Shown here: positions 9,107 to 18,500 of the stretch, piece by piece
Layout: every line of letters begins with the position of its first letter
Numbering within the stretch: the stretch's first letter is position 1
NCBI RefSeq assembly: GCF_004354045.1
Contig: NZ_SMRT01000009.1
Location: 222,665-286,664, forward strand
DNA length: 64,000 nucleotides
Source of the DNA: Paenibacillus piri
GTDB taxonomy: Bacteria; Bacillota; Bacilli; Paenibacillales; NBRC-103111
Direction of reading: 5' to 3'
The notes under the pieces: generated by a model
Database searches by the model: none
What the model saw: only the letters and a program-made list of their open reading frames with translations
What the model was told of the DNA's origin: nothing
Translations under genes and position numbers: made by a program

Positions 9107-9985
9107 ATGAGATTGGCATCCGTAAAGCTGGACGGAACGGAACAGGCAGCTATCGCAGCAGACGATGGGCTGGTGCTGATCGATACGGTCAACAACCGGT
9201 CAGGCCGCTCATGGAATAGAGATTTATTCACGTTGATCGACAAGGGGGAGCTGGCGGAGGTTAAGGAGTGGCACGATCAGGGAGGCCGGGAGCTGTTGGC
9301 AGGCTTTGACATGATTCCTTTCCATAAAGCCGATTACGCTCCATTATTTCGCCGCCCGCGGAAAATTTGGGGAATAGGAGCCAACTATATGGAGAAGGCT
9401 GCCGCGATGTCGGTAACGCCCCCGAATCAGGAGCCGCTTTGCTTTATGAAGCCCGATACAAGCCTGATTGGCCCTCATGATGCCATCCTTCTTCCTTCCG
9501 AGCTTCATGATATTACTGCCGAGGCGGAAATCGGAATCGTTATCGGGAAAGTGTGCAAATATGTGCGGGAAGAAGATGCTATGAGCGTCATTGCCGGTTT
9601 TGTGCCGACTTTGGATATGACTGCGCAGGATATTCATGCCAAAAATCCGCGTTTTTTGGGCAGATCGAAATGCTTCGATACATTCTTTAGCATGGGTCCG
9701 CACCTTGTAACGCCCGACGAATGTCCTGAAGGAGAGCGTTGGACATTGGAAACCGTATTGAACGGCCGATCCATGTTTAAAAGCGATGCAGCCCATATGA
9801 TTTATTCGATTCCGTTTATTGTTTCTTACTTTTCCGGGATGATGACGCTGCTTCCCGGAGATATCATTATGACCGGTACGCCGGGCTCTGTTCCTCTGCA
9901 GGCCGGCGACACGGTGGAATGCAGGATCGGAAGTTTTGAACCATTGGTCAATAAGGTTGCAAGGGAGATAACCGCATACCCATAA
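9107..9985 (+). CDS. Fumarylacetoacetate hydrolase (FAH)-family protein
   Basis: The 292-residue protein has a short N-terminal domain and the FAH catalytic domain from about residue 85 (RPRKIWGIGANYMEKA). The metal-binding acids lie in ITAEAEIGIVIGK (about 137-149) and the following LDMTAQDIHAKN segment; SKCFDTF and IMTGTPGSVPL are the usual later motifs. Family members hydrolyse or decarboxylate diketo acids, such as fumarylacetoacetate, acylpyruvates, 2,4-diketo-3-deoxy sugar acids and ureidoglycolate-like compounds. As the last gene of the importer cluster it probably carries out the carbon-carbon cleavage step. The 200 bases before it hold no convincing gene. Confidence 0.85.
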   Translation: MRLASVKLDGTEQAAIAADDGLVLIDTVNNRSGRSWNRDLFTLIDKGELAEVKEWHDQGGRELLAGFDMIPFHKADYAPLFRRPRKIWGIGANYMEKAAAMSVTPPNQEPLCFMKPDTSLIGPHDAILLPSELHDITAEAEIGIVIGKVCKYVREEDAMSVIAGFVPTLDMTAQDIHAKNPRFLGRSKCFDTFFSMGPHLVTPDECPEGERWTLETVLNGRSMFKSDAAHMIYSIPFIVSYFSGMMTLLPGDIIMTGTPGSVPLQAGDTVECRIGSFEPLVNKVAREITAYP

Positions 9986-10004
9986 AATCACGAAATCAGG
10001 ACTG

Positions 10005-10033
10005 TTGTCCCGCCCGTAAAGTTCCCGTATACT
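10005..10033 (+). promoter_or_regulatory. Sigma-A-type promoter for the membrane protein at 10123
   Basis: TTGTCC at 10005-10010 and TATACT at 10028-10033 are separated by 17 bases, a good vegetative promoter. Transcription would start near 10040, about 80 bases before the ATG at 10123. Confidence 0.55.
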
Positions 10034-10122
10034 AGAATTTGAATATTTTTTCCAAAGGGAGAGCTCCATGTCGGTTGTCGGATAAACAATGCGACGAGGC
10101 GAACGGGGGGAGAAGGGGATTC

Positions 10123-11493
10123 ATGCTGATACCGTTGGTTTATTTTGGGGTGACGTTTTGGTTCGGCCTTTATATGTTAAACAGGGATTGGCGGAATATG
10201 CGCCTGCTGCTCGCCGGCATGTCCTTGATTATTGGTTCGGCCGGCATCGGTGCGATGATTTTGCTGCCTTATGCGCAGTCGGTTGTTTCCAATATGGCGA
10301 TGTTCAAAATTCGGGATATTTCCTTGGTTTGGTCTTTGATCCTGTGGCAGGGCGTTATCGCTTATCCGCACGATTCCGACGGCAAACAAAGCGTTCTGTG
10401 GGAGCTGTGGAAATACGGGTTTGCGGTGCTGGCTTTGCTGGTTAGTCTCGTCCTGTTATTTATGAATCATGAAGATGCGTACACCAGTATGTATCAGATT
10501 GCGGTATGCCTGATGCTGGTTCTCATGATAGCGCTCACCGTTTGGGGGGGCTGGACCGGCAGTAAACAAGCGTGGACTCTACACCGGGCGGCGCTGTACT
10601 TGCCCCTTGTTTTTTATACGTGCATGACTGTGATTCTTCTCGTCCAGACGGACATGCTGAAGCCATGGGGATATGCCGCAACCGGCGTCGGCCTGCTGGC
10701 GTTCGCGGTATCTGTTATGGTAACGGAAATCAGAAAGCAGGGAGAGACCTGGCTCCCCGATGTATTTCGGTCGCTGGATTATTCCATATTTTTTACGCTG
10801 CTGTTTTCGGGTCAAGTCGCTTTGGTTATTCACTGGGGAGCGGGCTTCAACTTTATGATGGCTGCGCTGCTGCTGCTCAGTATCGCCGTGTCGATCGCAT
10901 TTCAGGTGTTCGTATATCCGATCCGGGCTCTGCTGGACAATATCGCATTCGTCACGTTCCCGAAGCTGCGCCAGACACGCTCGCGGTTAAGGTTTGAAGA
11001 AAATATCCAGGTGCGCGTCGATGAGGAAGCCGCTTCCGAAGAAATGGGCGAGGACGATTTGTACCGTTATACGAGGCGGGCTTTAAGCCATTTTGGCGAT
11101 TTGCAGCGGCTGGCATCGAATCCGTTGGCGCAAATGAACTGGATTGACGAACGATTGCGCGAACGGGGGGCGGCGAATGAGGTGCTGGAGCGGGCGATCG
11201 AGCTTAAGAGCGTGTTGTCGGAAAGCATACAGCAATTAAAACCGCGTGGTGACGAGCAGTTCGGCACGACCGAGGAATGGAGGCATTTCAATGCGCTCTA
11301 TTTCCCGTACGTCGTAGGTATCAAGCCATACAGCTCGCGCTATTCGGATAATCGGCTGGATGCTGCGGCCAAAGCCGCTTTGACATGGTACCGCGCCAAT
11401 GTACCCGAACGCACGTTTTATAATTGGCAAAATGCCGGGGCGAAGGTCATTGCGCTAAGCTTGAGAGACAGGGCTTCGGTGAACCGGAAATAA
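10123..11493 (+). CDS. Multi-pass membrane protein with a C-terminal cytoplasmic domain, function unknown
   Basis: A 456-residue protein that I do not recognise as a named family. Residues about 1-285 hold eight or so hydrophobic segments separated by short loops. The last 170 residues are soluble and charged, with an acidic stretch (VDEEAASEEMGEDD) followed by helices rich in Arg, Leu and Glu and a Trp/Tyr-rich end (ALTWYRANVPERTFYNW). A membrane half followed by a cytosolic half recalls sensor proteins, but no kinase, GGDEF or phosphatase motif is seen. The frame is open to a TTG at 10039; the ATG at 10123 follows GGGGAGAAGGGG and starts directly with the first membrane segment. It appears to be transcribed alone. 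Confidence 0.75.
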   Translation: MLIPLVYFGVTFWFGLYMLNRDWRNMRLLLAGMSLIIGSAGIGAMILLPYAQSVVSNMAMFKIRDISLVWSLILWQGVIAYPHDSDGKQSVLWELWKYGFAVLALLVSLVLLFMNHEDAYTSMYQIAVCLMLVLMIALTVWGGWTGSKQAWTLHRAALYLPLVFYTCMTVILLVQTDMLKPWGYAATGVGLLAFAVSVMVTEIRKQGETWLPDVFRSLDYSIFFTLLFSGQVALVIHWGAGFNFMMAALLLLSIAVSIAFQVFVYPIRALLDNIAFVTFPKLRQTRSRLRFEENIQVRVDEEAASEEMGEDDLYRYTRRALSHFGDLQRLASNPLAQMNWIDERLRERGAANEVLERAIELKSVLSESIQQLKPRGDEQFGTTEEWRHFNALYFPYVVGIKPYSSRYSDNRLDAAAKAALTWYRANVPERTFYNWQNAGAKVIALSLRDRASVNRK

Positions 11494-11520
11494 GCAGCTT
11501 TTATATCGGGCTGGCACCAT

Positions 11521-11613
11521 TTGGCACTGAAAAAAAGGGAATTCCGGCAGCTGGTTTATAAAATTTTTTGAAATTGGCAGTGAAAGGCAGTATTTTGTAT
11601 GGGTTTGGCAGTG
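11521..11613 (+). promoter_or_regulatory. dinB promoter with three TTGGCA(G/C)TG repeats
   Basis: TTGAAA at 11568-11573 and TATTTT at 11591-11596 with a 17-base spacer form a promoter for the DinB gene. Nine-base direct repeats flank it: TTGGCACTG at 11521, TTGGCAGTG at 11574 (inside the spacer) and TTGGCAGTG at 11605. Regularly placed repeats across a promoter suggest a protein-binding site. Confidence 0.4.
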
Positions 11614-11673
11614 CTCCGGAGGTTAGGATGAGGCATGTAAGCAGCCAATCCAACCCATGAGGAGGAATATTCC

Positions 11674-12159
11674 ATGCTACAAGCAACCATCCAAACCGCA
11701 TTAACCGCGCGTCAAATTGTCATCGGTTCCGTCCAGGCGATTCCCGAATCACTGTTCGATGTACAGCCTCAAGGAGCCAGCAATACGATCAGATGGAATA
11801 TCGGCCATCAGATTACGATGCTGAATTGGTTTTTAGCTCCGATCGGGCCGGTAATGAACGAACTGCCGGAAACATACAACCTATTATTTATTAGCGGAAC
11901 GAAACCGTCCGACTGGACGATCGCCCCGCCGGGAAAAGAAGAGCTGCTGGAGCGGTTATCGGCCCAATTCGGCCAATTGATGAAGCTGACCCCGGAGGCG
12001 CTGAATCATACGCTGAATAAGCCGTTAACGATGGGCCCGTTGGAATTCCGGACGGCAGCCGAAGCTTTCAGCTTTGCCTTTATACACGAGGCGGTTCATT
12101 TGGGCGTCATTTCAAGCTTGGTTAAGCAAGTGAATCAGCAAGCGAGTCAGCAAGCGTAA
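11674..12159 (+). CDS. DinB-family protein
   Basis: A 161-residue four-helix-bundle protein of the DinB/YfiT-like superfamily. The three metal-ligand histidines are in place: H45 (NIGHQ), H138 and H142 (IHEAVH). Relatives include thiol transferases that use bacillithiol or mycothiol, and DNA-damage-induced proteins of unknown function. The start follows GAGGAGGAAT. The C-terminus has a small QQAS/QQA repeat. The gene seems to be transcribed on its own. Confidence 0.85.
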   Translation: MLQATIQTALTARQIVIGSVQAIPESLFDVQPQGASNTIRWNIGHQITMLNWFLAPIGPVMNELPETYNLLFISGTKPSDWTIAPPGKEELLERLSAQFGQLMKLTPEALNHTLNKPLTMGPLEFRTAAEAFSFAFIHEAVHLGVISSLVKQVNQQASQQA

Positions 12160-12186
12160 ATCCGTAGGACTTAACTGTTTATCTCT

Positions 12187-12470
12187 TCAATAGGGAATTG
12201 AATCATGCAGCGCGAAAAGGATGCTCCGGCATCCTTTTCGCGTTGCAAAGCCGAAAGCTGCGGTCCAAGTCGTATTTGCGGTGATCGACTCATCCCATGT
12301 CAGACGCACTTCAATGCAAACAACACCGGATCGCTTCTCGCGGTTTACCGTCCGCAGGAAGTATGAGTCGAAGTAATGGAATATCCGCCGCGGCTCGAAG
12401 GAGGTCTTTTTGCATTTTGCAGGGTTTTGAAACAGGTATTGCGAATAAGTTTTAGGAAGACTATCGAAAT
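12187..12470 (-). pseudogene. Possible remnant of a coding sequence (no start codon)
   Basis: On the minus strand this stretch is open for about 94 codons with no ATG start, ending at TGA 12187-12189. The product looks protein-like (for example SYFLRTVNREKRSGVVCIE), and the region is otherwise a 320-base gap between two + strand genes. The R-x-V-N-R-x-K-x-x-G-x-V segment recalls the C-terminal end of DDE transposases of IS481-like elements, but I cannot confirm that. It has no own start and ends in the ribosome binding site of the Nudix gene, so it would be debris rather than a gene. Confidence 0.3.
12211..12242. terminator. Perfect 13-bp hairpin downstream of dinB
   Basis: CGCGAAAAGGATG and CATCCTTTTCGCG pair perfectly around a 6-base loop about 50 bases after the DinB stop codon. 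No T tract follows on the + strand, although the stem has its own T run. It probably ends or protects the DinB message. Confidence 0.5.
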
Positions 12471-12482
12471 TTTGGAGGAACG

Positions 12483-13028
12483 ATGATTACTTATAATATT
12501 TGCTTCATTAAACAAGGCGGCAGCCTGCTGCTGTTAAACCGGGAATCTCCGAGCTGGATGGGCTGCTGGAATGGAGTTGGCGGTAAATTGGAAAAGAATG
12601 AATCGCCAAGGCGATCCATGGTTCGCGAAATTGCGGAGGAGACGAATATTCATGAGTCCGCCTATCATTTGAGCTATAAAGGACTTGTCTCATGGACGGA
12701 GGACGGCGACCATTTCGGAGGGATGTATTTGTATACGGCCGACTTTCCGGAAGATGTCGAATATACAACTCCGGTCAAAACTTCCGAAGGCATCTTGGAC
12801 TGGAAGCCGATAGAATGGGTACTGGTTCCGGAAAACCAGGGTATTGCAACAAATCTTCCCGTTATCATCAAGCATCTGTTTGAGGAATCGCCCTATCACC
12901 ATCATTGTGCTTATATCGGCGGGAAATTGTCCTCCGTTTCTACGGAAACGATTGAAGCCGCTACGGAAGACGGCGAGCGGATGCTGCAATATGTAAAAGC
13001 GTTTCAAGCCTTGCAGCTTAGCAGCTGA
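12483..13028 (+). CDS. Nudix hydrolase (8-oxo-dGTP diphosphatase-like)
   Basis: A 181-residue Nudix protein. The Nudix box is at residues 34-56, GKLEKNE followed by REIAEETNI, with the metal-binding REIAEE at 48-53. The Gly usual near the end of the box is Asn here. Length and N-terminus (MITYNICFIKQGGSLLLLNR) match MutT/YtkD-like proteins that clean up oxidised nucleotides, but many Nudix enzymes act on other nucleoside diphosphates. GGAGGAACG directly precedes the ATG. Confidence 0.85.
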   Translation: MITYNICFIKQGGSLLLLNRESPSWMGCWNGVGGKLEKNESPRRSMVREIAEETNIHESAYHLSYKGLVSWTEDGDHFGGMYLYTADFPEDVEYTTPVKTSEGILDWKPIEWVLVPENQGIATNLPVIIKHLFEESPYHHHCAYIGGKLSSVSTETIEAATEDGERMLQYVKAFQALQLSS

Positions 13029-13065
13029 CGATATGGACTCCATCTTCAGCGGACGAAAATATGCA

Positions 13066-13097
13066 GAAAAAGAGCAGGCCGCCGCAGCGCCTGCTCT
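13066..13097 (-). terminator. Rho-independent terminator of the aldo/keto reductase gene
   Basis: AGAGCAGGC (13071-13079) pairs with GCCTGCTCT (13089-13097). Read on the minus strand the stem is followed by TTTTTC, so it ends the aldo/keto reductase transcript. It can also stop the Nudix transcript coming from the other side. Confidence 0.7.
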
Positions 13098-13173
13098 TCG
13101 ATATGTCTGCCTCCGAATCTAATCCGGCCGGTTAAAGTGGCAGCCGGATCATTCGGAACGCATGTCCGTGCTG

Positions 13174-14154
13174 TTACCAGGCGTACGCTTTCGGAGCGTC
13201 GCCGCCGGGTCCCGGGAATATTTCGTCCAGCCGCTGCAGGACGGCTTCATCGAGCTTGATATCCACAACCCGCAGCGTGTTTTGAAATTGCTCGAGCGTC
13301 CGGGGACCGATAATCGGCGCGGTCATCGCCGGATGAACGAGCGTCCAGGCGAGGGCGACGTTGGCTTCGCTTTCGCCCAGCTCCTTGCAAAGCTTGCCGA
13401 AGGACTCCAGCTGCTGCCGATGATTTTCCGCCCGCTGCTGGTTGCGCGCGCTCCTTGAGCCTTGCGCCGGATTCAAGGCGTTGCCTCCGAGCAGGCCGCC
13501 GTCCAGCGGGCTCCAGGCGATTACGCCGATGCCGTGCTCTTCCGCAGCCGGCAGTACTTCCAGCTCGGGCAATCTGCAGAGCAGGCTGTATTTATGCTGC
13601 TCGGACACCAGTCCGAGGAAATGCCGCGGCTTCGCTTCGTACTGCGCCTTTACCAAATCGCGTCCGGCGAAATTGCTGGAGCCGATATAACCGATTTTTC
13701 CTTCGTTAACCTGAGCCTCAAAAACGCCCCACAGCTCCTCCCACGAAACGTTCCGATCCACGTGATGCATTTGATACAGCTCGATATGATCCGTTTGCAG
13801 GCGCTTTAGCGAGGCGTCCAGATGGCGGCGTATTTTATAAGCGGACAACCCGCGAGGAGCGTTGGGCCCGTCATTCGGGTCTTCCATATCGCCGTATACT
13901 TTGGTAGCCAGCACGACCTTTTCGCGTCGTCCGCCGCCTTGGGAAAACCAACGGCCGATAATTTCTTCCGTTTTGCCGCGGCCGCCTACGCCGCCGTACA
14001 CATTAGCGGTATCAAAAAAGGTAACTCCTGCGTCCAAAGCGGCGTCCATAATGCGATAGGCTTCTTTTTCATCCGTGTCGACGCCGAAATTCATTGTACC
14101 GAGGCAAAGCCTGCTCACCTTCAACCCTGATTTCCCTAAATACGAATATTCCAT
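13174..14154 (-). CDS. Aldo/keto reductase
   Basis: A 326-residue (alpha/beta)8-barrel NADPH-dependent oxidoreductase. The catalytic tetrad is D48 (FFDTA), Y53 (NVYGG), K85 (LATKV) and H130 (LYQMHH). It starts MEYSYLGKSGLKVSRLCLG, as in the YrpG/IolS/YhdN group of Bacillus-type enzymes that reduce aldehydes. AAGGAGG lies upstream of its ATG at 14154. It is divergent from the decayed LysR gene, which may once have regulated it. The substrate is unknown. Confidence 0.9.
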   Translation of the reverse strand: MEYSYLGKSGLKVSRLCLGTMNFGVDTDEKEAYRIMDAALDAGVTFFDTANVYGGVGGRGKTEEIIGRWFSQGGGRREKVVLATKVYGDMEDPNDGPNAPRGLSAYKIRRHLDASLKRLQTDHIELYQMHHVDRNVSWEELWGVFEAQVNEGKIGYIGSSNFAGRDLVKAQYEAKPRHFLGLVSEQHKYSLLCRLPELEVLPAAEEHGIGVIAWSPLDGGLLGGNALNPAQGSRSARNQQRAENHRQQLESFGKLCKELGESEANVALAWTLVHPAMTAPIIGPRTLEQFQNTLRVVDIKLDEAVLQRLDEIFPGPGGDAPKAYAW

Positions 14155-14411
14155 GGAAACAACCTCCTTACGGTATTATTCATATTTATCATACAGGAAT
14201 GCATGATATTGGAAAAGTACGCACATTTTGTTTACATAGGCATAGTCAGTATATTTAGTTAACTTCAGGTAACCTGGTGCCGATAAGGGACTAAACTTCA
14301 GGGGAGTGCGGCTCGGCGCAGCTTCAACCGGTATGCTACAATAAAAATCAGTTCAGCGACGAATGACAACAGCCTGCACATGAAACAAGACGATGAGGAG
14401 GAAAAGACCCG

Positions 14412-14849
14412 ATGGTTGATTTTGAATGGTACCGGAGCTTTATTACCATCTATAAGCATAATTCCGTTTTGGAAGCGGCGAAAACCCGCATCATGACGCA
14501 GCCGGCCATGAGCCAGCATCTGGCTTCATTGGAAGCCGAGGTCGGGGAAGCTTTATTCAAAAGGACGACAAGGAAAATGATTCCGACGGAACGGGGGAAA
14601 GAGCTGTATTCGCAGCTGGCTCCGTTGATTGAAGCGTTGGAGGAAACGACGATGAGCTTTAAATCGGCCTCTTTGCCTACGCTGAACGTCATCAGATTGG
14701 GAGCGGCGCATGAGCTGTTTCGTGAAAAAATACTTCCCCAACTTCATAAGTACAAATCGTGCACCGTTTCCTATTTTGGAACGCGCAGTCCAGCCTCCGT
14801 CAGGAGCTTGGCGTGCTGCGGCGTCCCGCCGTTCATATCGCGCTGTTGA
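14412..14849 (+). pseudogene. LysR-family regulator, truncated and joined to MFS sequence
   Basis: The first 117 or so codons are a normal LysR start: helix-turn-helix with TQPAMSQHLASLEAEVGEALF, then the linker helix and the first strand of the effector domain (LNVIRLGAAHELFREKILPQ). After about base 14755 the frame reads unrelated sequence and stops at 14849, because the DNA there encodes the middle of a transporter in another frame. Full LysR proteins are about 290-300 residues, so the effector domain is lost. AGGAGGAAAA and a TGCTACAAT extended -10 (14337-14342) remain upstream. The fragment may still bind DNA but is probably dead. Confidence 0.8.
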
Positions 14850-15232
14850 TGACGGTGTTCGGATTCGGCGGCGTCTTCACGGCTTTTACTTATATCGCGC
14901 CGATTCTGGTCGATATTACAGGCTTTCAGCCGGGCGCGGTTTCCTACATTCTCGTTTTATTCGGCATCGGGATTACGATCGGCAATATTTACGGCGGAAA
15001 GCTGGCGGACCGGAAGCTGCTGCCTTCGCTTACCGGAATTCTCATTTTGCTGGCGGTCGTCCTGGCACTGTTCAGCTTGACGGATCAATCCAAAATTCCC
15101 GCGCTGATAACGGTATTTATTTTGGGCGTGGCCGCATTCGGCACCGTACCGGGGCTGCAGCTTCATATGCTGAATACGGCCAGGGAGGCGCCAACGCTTG
15201 CTTCCACCTTCCCGGACTTCAAATATCCATGA
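14759..15232 (+). pseudogene. MFS transporter fragment (AraJ-like), both ends missing
   Basis: From about 14780 the frame encodes the C-terminal half of a major facilitator drug/sugar efflux protein: SSLRQELGVLRRP, then membrane segments and GGKLADRKLLPSL, the loop typical of this group. It ends abruptly at REAPTLASTFPDFKYP, where relatives continue with two more membrane segments. The N-terminal six helices are missing as well. The two deletions leave about 150 of some 390 residues. It joins LysR sequence at about 14755. Confidence 0.75.
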
Positions 15233-15252
15233 TACGTATTTATTTGTGTGAA

Positions 15253-15282
15253 AGAGGTTTCCAATACGCGAAGCCTCTTTTT
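15253..15282 (+). terminator. Rho-independent terminator after the LysR/MFS remnant
   Basis: AGAGGTTT (15253-15260) pairs with AAGCCTCT (15271-15278), allowing one G-U pair, and is followed by a run of five T. A double-hairpin repeat starts a few bases later. Confidence 0.65.
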
Positions 15283-15286
15283 CATT

Positions 15287-15375
15287 GAAAGTATAAGTTT
15301 TTCTACTTTGCTTCGCACAATCTTGACAAACGCGCTCGTTCTCGATGTACGGTGAAGCCGTTTATTTGGGATAAA
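15287..15375 (+). repeat. Dispersed double-hairpin repeat, copy B
   Basis: Starts GAAAGTATAAGTTTTTCTAC, then TTTGCTTCGCACAATCTTGA, and ends GTGAAGCCGTTTATTTGGG followed by a second ATAAACG. It aligns with copies A and 29511-29595. It lies between the terminator of the LysR/MFS remnant and the glucan synthase gene. Confidence 0.7.
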
Positions 15376-15518
15376 CGCCCCTCCCGTTGCCCCTCCTAGG
15401 ATGAAAAATCCATTTCCCCTAATTAAATCAAGCAAAACTGGGAATAATTTGATTGTTCCGGAATTTCGGACGAAGACACCGCATTATGATTTCAACAACT
15501 GAATCTCCGGAGGGGCTA

Positions 15519-18500
15519 ATGGGTTACAATATGGACAAACTTTGCCAACAAGCGCGGGAGCTTGCGCTGCAGCATACGCCAAGCGTAGAGCGGTCCCGAC
15601 CCAGCTATTTATGGAAGCAATTCGATGAACATATAGAGAAATTAAGGGAGTTTGCCGCTTCTTTGCACAACAATCCCGCAAGCTGCTCCCAACCGGCGGA
15701 GGAATGGCTGCTGGATAATATGGAGTTTATCGAGGAACAGGCTTTGGATGTTAAAGATCAGGCATCCGACCGCCTGCTCGGCTATTTGCCGCGGCTTCGG
15801 AAGAACGGCATTTTGCGTGTACATTCGCTTTGCGACGATTATTTGGAGCAGGCGGAAGGGGTATTGAATGAAGAGACTTTTGTTTCTTATATAAACGCGT
15901 ACCAGGAAATTTCCGCATTGACGCTTTCCGAGGCCCGGTCGATTCCGCTGTTCCTGAGGATTGCCTTGGTCGGAAGACTGGCCGCGACGATGGAGCTGGT
16001 CCGCGACCGTCGGGAGGTGTGCCTTGAGGTTGAGAGGCTGCTCGCGCGGATCGGACCGGCCGGTTTAAACCCGGAGGCGATTAATGCGGAGCTGGAAGCG
16101 GCAGGTCAATCCGTACCGTTAGCCGGTCCGTGGATTGTCCACTTGATCGGTCATCTGCGGGAATTGGCAGACGATTCCGCCTCTGTCCGCGAATGGCTTG
16201 TATGCAAATTTGAAAATGGCGCCGAAGACCTCGACCGTATCGTTTCGTATGAGCATCAGCTGCAGGCCGCGTTTCAGGTAAAAGCGGGAAACTTGATCAG
16301 CAGTCTGCGCAAAAACGAACGGCGGGATTGGAACGAGCTGTTCGAACGGATCAGCCTGACCGACCGGACGCTCCGTCAGGAAGGCACAGGCGTGTATCCG
16401 AAGCTCGATTATTCCAGCCGGAACGAGATGCTCAGACGTGTGGAAATATTGGCCCGCCGCATGCGGGTTCCGGAAAACCTGCTCGCCGCCCAGTCCGTGG
16501 AGCTTGCCAACGAGGAAATTGAACGGACCGGCGCCGGACTGCAGCCGGGAGAGAGGAGCGAGGCGGCCGGGGGCAAAAGCATTTCCGGGTCTGGAACGGG
16601 TGGCTCCGGCGCTGTTACGGCTATGGCGGACGCGCTGTCGAGGGCTGCGTTCGCGGCTTATTTTTTATACGAGCCGGCTGGAATCCGGAGGCTGATCCAG
16701 TCGCTGCAAACATGCAGCAAGCCCCGTCGGCTGCCGGAAGCCGGTGTGCTGCAACGGACTTCCAGCGCTTATTTTACGATGCTCATGGGCTTGTTTCTGC
16801 TTGCAATTATCGCTGCCGGCTTGTGGATCGGCGGAGGAAACGGCTATACGGCGGCAGGGTGGGTCGCGGTTGTGCTCGCGCTGGCTTTCCCTGCGAGCGA
16901 ATGGGTGATCACTTGGCTGCATTTTGCCATCGAGCGCGTATTCCGTCCGCGGCCGCTGCTGCGTTACGATTTTTCCGATGGCGTACCTTCTGAAGCGGCC
17001 ACGATGGTTGTAATTCCCGTGATCTGGTCGACGCCCGAAGAAGCGGAGGAGCTTACGGATCGGCTGGAAATTCATTACTTGGCGAACCGGGATTCGAACA
17101 TCCATTACGCGCTGCTTGGCGATTATACCGACGCGGCGGAGGAGAAGCGTCCGGAGGACGAAGCGCTTATGGCATTCGCCAAAGCGCGGATCGACGAGCT
17201 GAATCGCAAATATTCGGCTTCCGGCGAAACGACCTTTCATCTGTATCAGCGGCGCAGACAATGGAATGCGTGTGAGGATGTATTCATGGGCTGGGAGCGC
17301 AAACGCGGTAAATTGGTCGAATTCGTCGAGCTGTTGAAAGGCAGCAAAGAGACGAGCTACGATTTCATGATAGGCGATACAGGCGTGCTCCCGCGTATTC
17401 GTTATATTATTACGCTGGATGCCGATACGCAGCTTCCGCTTGGAAGCGCGCAGCGGATGATCGGCACGATGCATCTTCCGTACAACCGGCCGCGCTTGAA
17501 TGAGACGCGGACCCGGGTCGTTGAAGGATACGGCGTGCTTCAGCCGCGGATCGGCATCAGCCACGAATCGGCTATGCGCTCGCGGCTTGCCTATTTGTGG
17601 TCGGAACCGGGATTGGACCCGTACGCGTTTGCCGCTTCCGATCCGTATCAGGATGCGATGGATCAGGGCATTTTTACCGGCAAAGGCATTTTCGACGTCG
17701 ATGTTTTTGCCGAGCTGTTATGCGAGCGCATTCCAGAAAATACCGTGCTTAGCCATGATCTGCTGGAAGGCGGCTTTTTGCGGGCGGCTCTGCTGTCGGA
17801 CATCGAGCTGATCGACGATCATCCGTCCAAGTTTCTGGCATACCAGAAACGTATGCACCGATGGGTGCGCGGGGATTGGCAGCTGCTGTGCTGGCTGTTT
17901 CCCCGCGTTTGCGACCGCCGGGGCCAGTTAAGCCCGGTCGATTTATCTGCGATCACGCGCTGGCAAATTATCGATAATTTGCGCCGCAGCCTGCTGCCCA
18001 TCGCCTATTTCATTATTACGGCGCTTGCCTTGACCGTTCTTCCCGGATCTTCGGGCCGTTGGCTTACGGTCATTGGCGCGACCATGCTGCTGCCGGTCTT
18101 TCGGCAAATATTCCATCTTCGAGGCGCCGTGCGCCATCCGCGAAGAATAGCGTCCACCGCTTTGCACGTGCTCATGGACGTCTGGACGATGCCGTATCAA
18201 TGTGCGATGCTGCTTGATGCGATCGGTAAAACGCTCTACCGGCTGCTGATCAGCAAACGCCGTATGCTGGAATGGACCAGCTCGTCCCAGATCGAACGGA
18301 GCAATAACGGGGGCCGTCAGCTAGCGCTGCTAGGCGTGCGCGGCGGCTATGTATGGATCCTGTTGTTCGCCTTGATTTCCGTGCTGCAGCATCAGCGGGG
18401 GCTGCTCTGGTTCGGTCTCGCGGTCAGCCTGTTCTGGGCGCTGGCGCCGTTCGCGGTCCGCTGGCTGGACCAGCCGCTGCGGCAGGACGAACAGCCGCTC

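Noticed and set aside
11674..13028. dinB plus Nudix as a DNA-damage operon
   Set aside because: A hairpin and a 320-base gap separate them, and each has its own ribosome binding site; there is no evidence for co-transcription.
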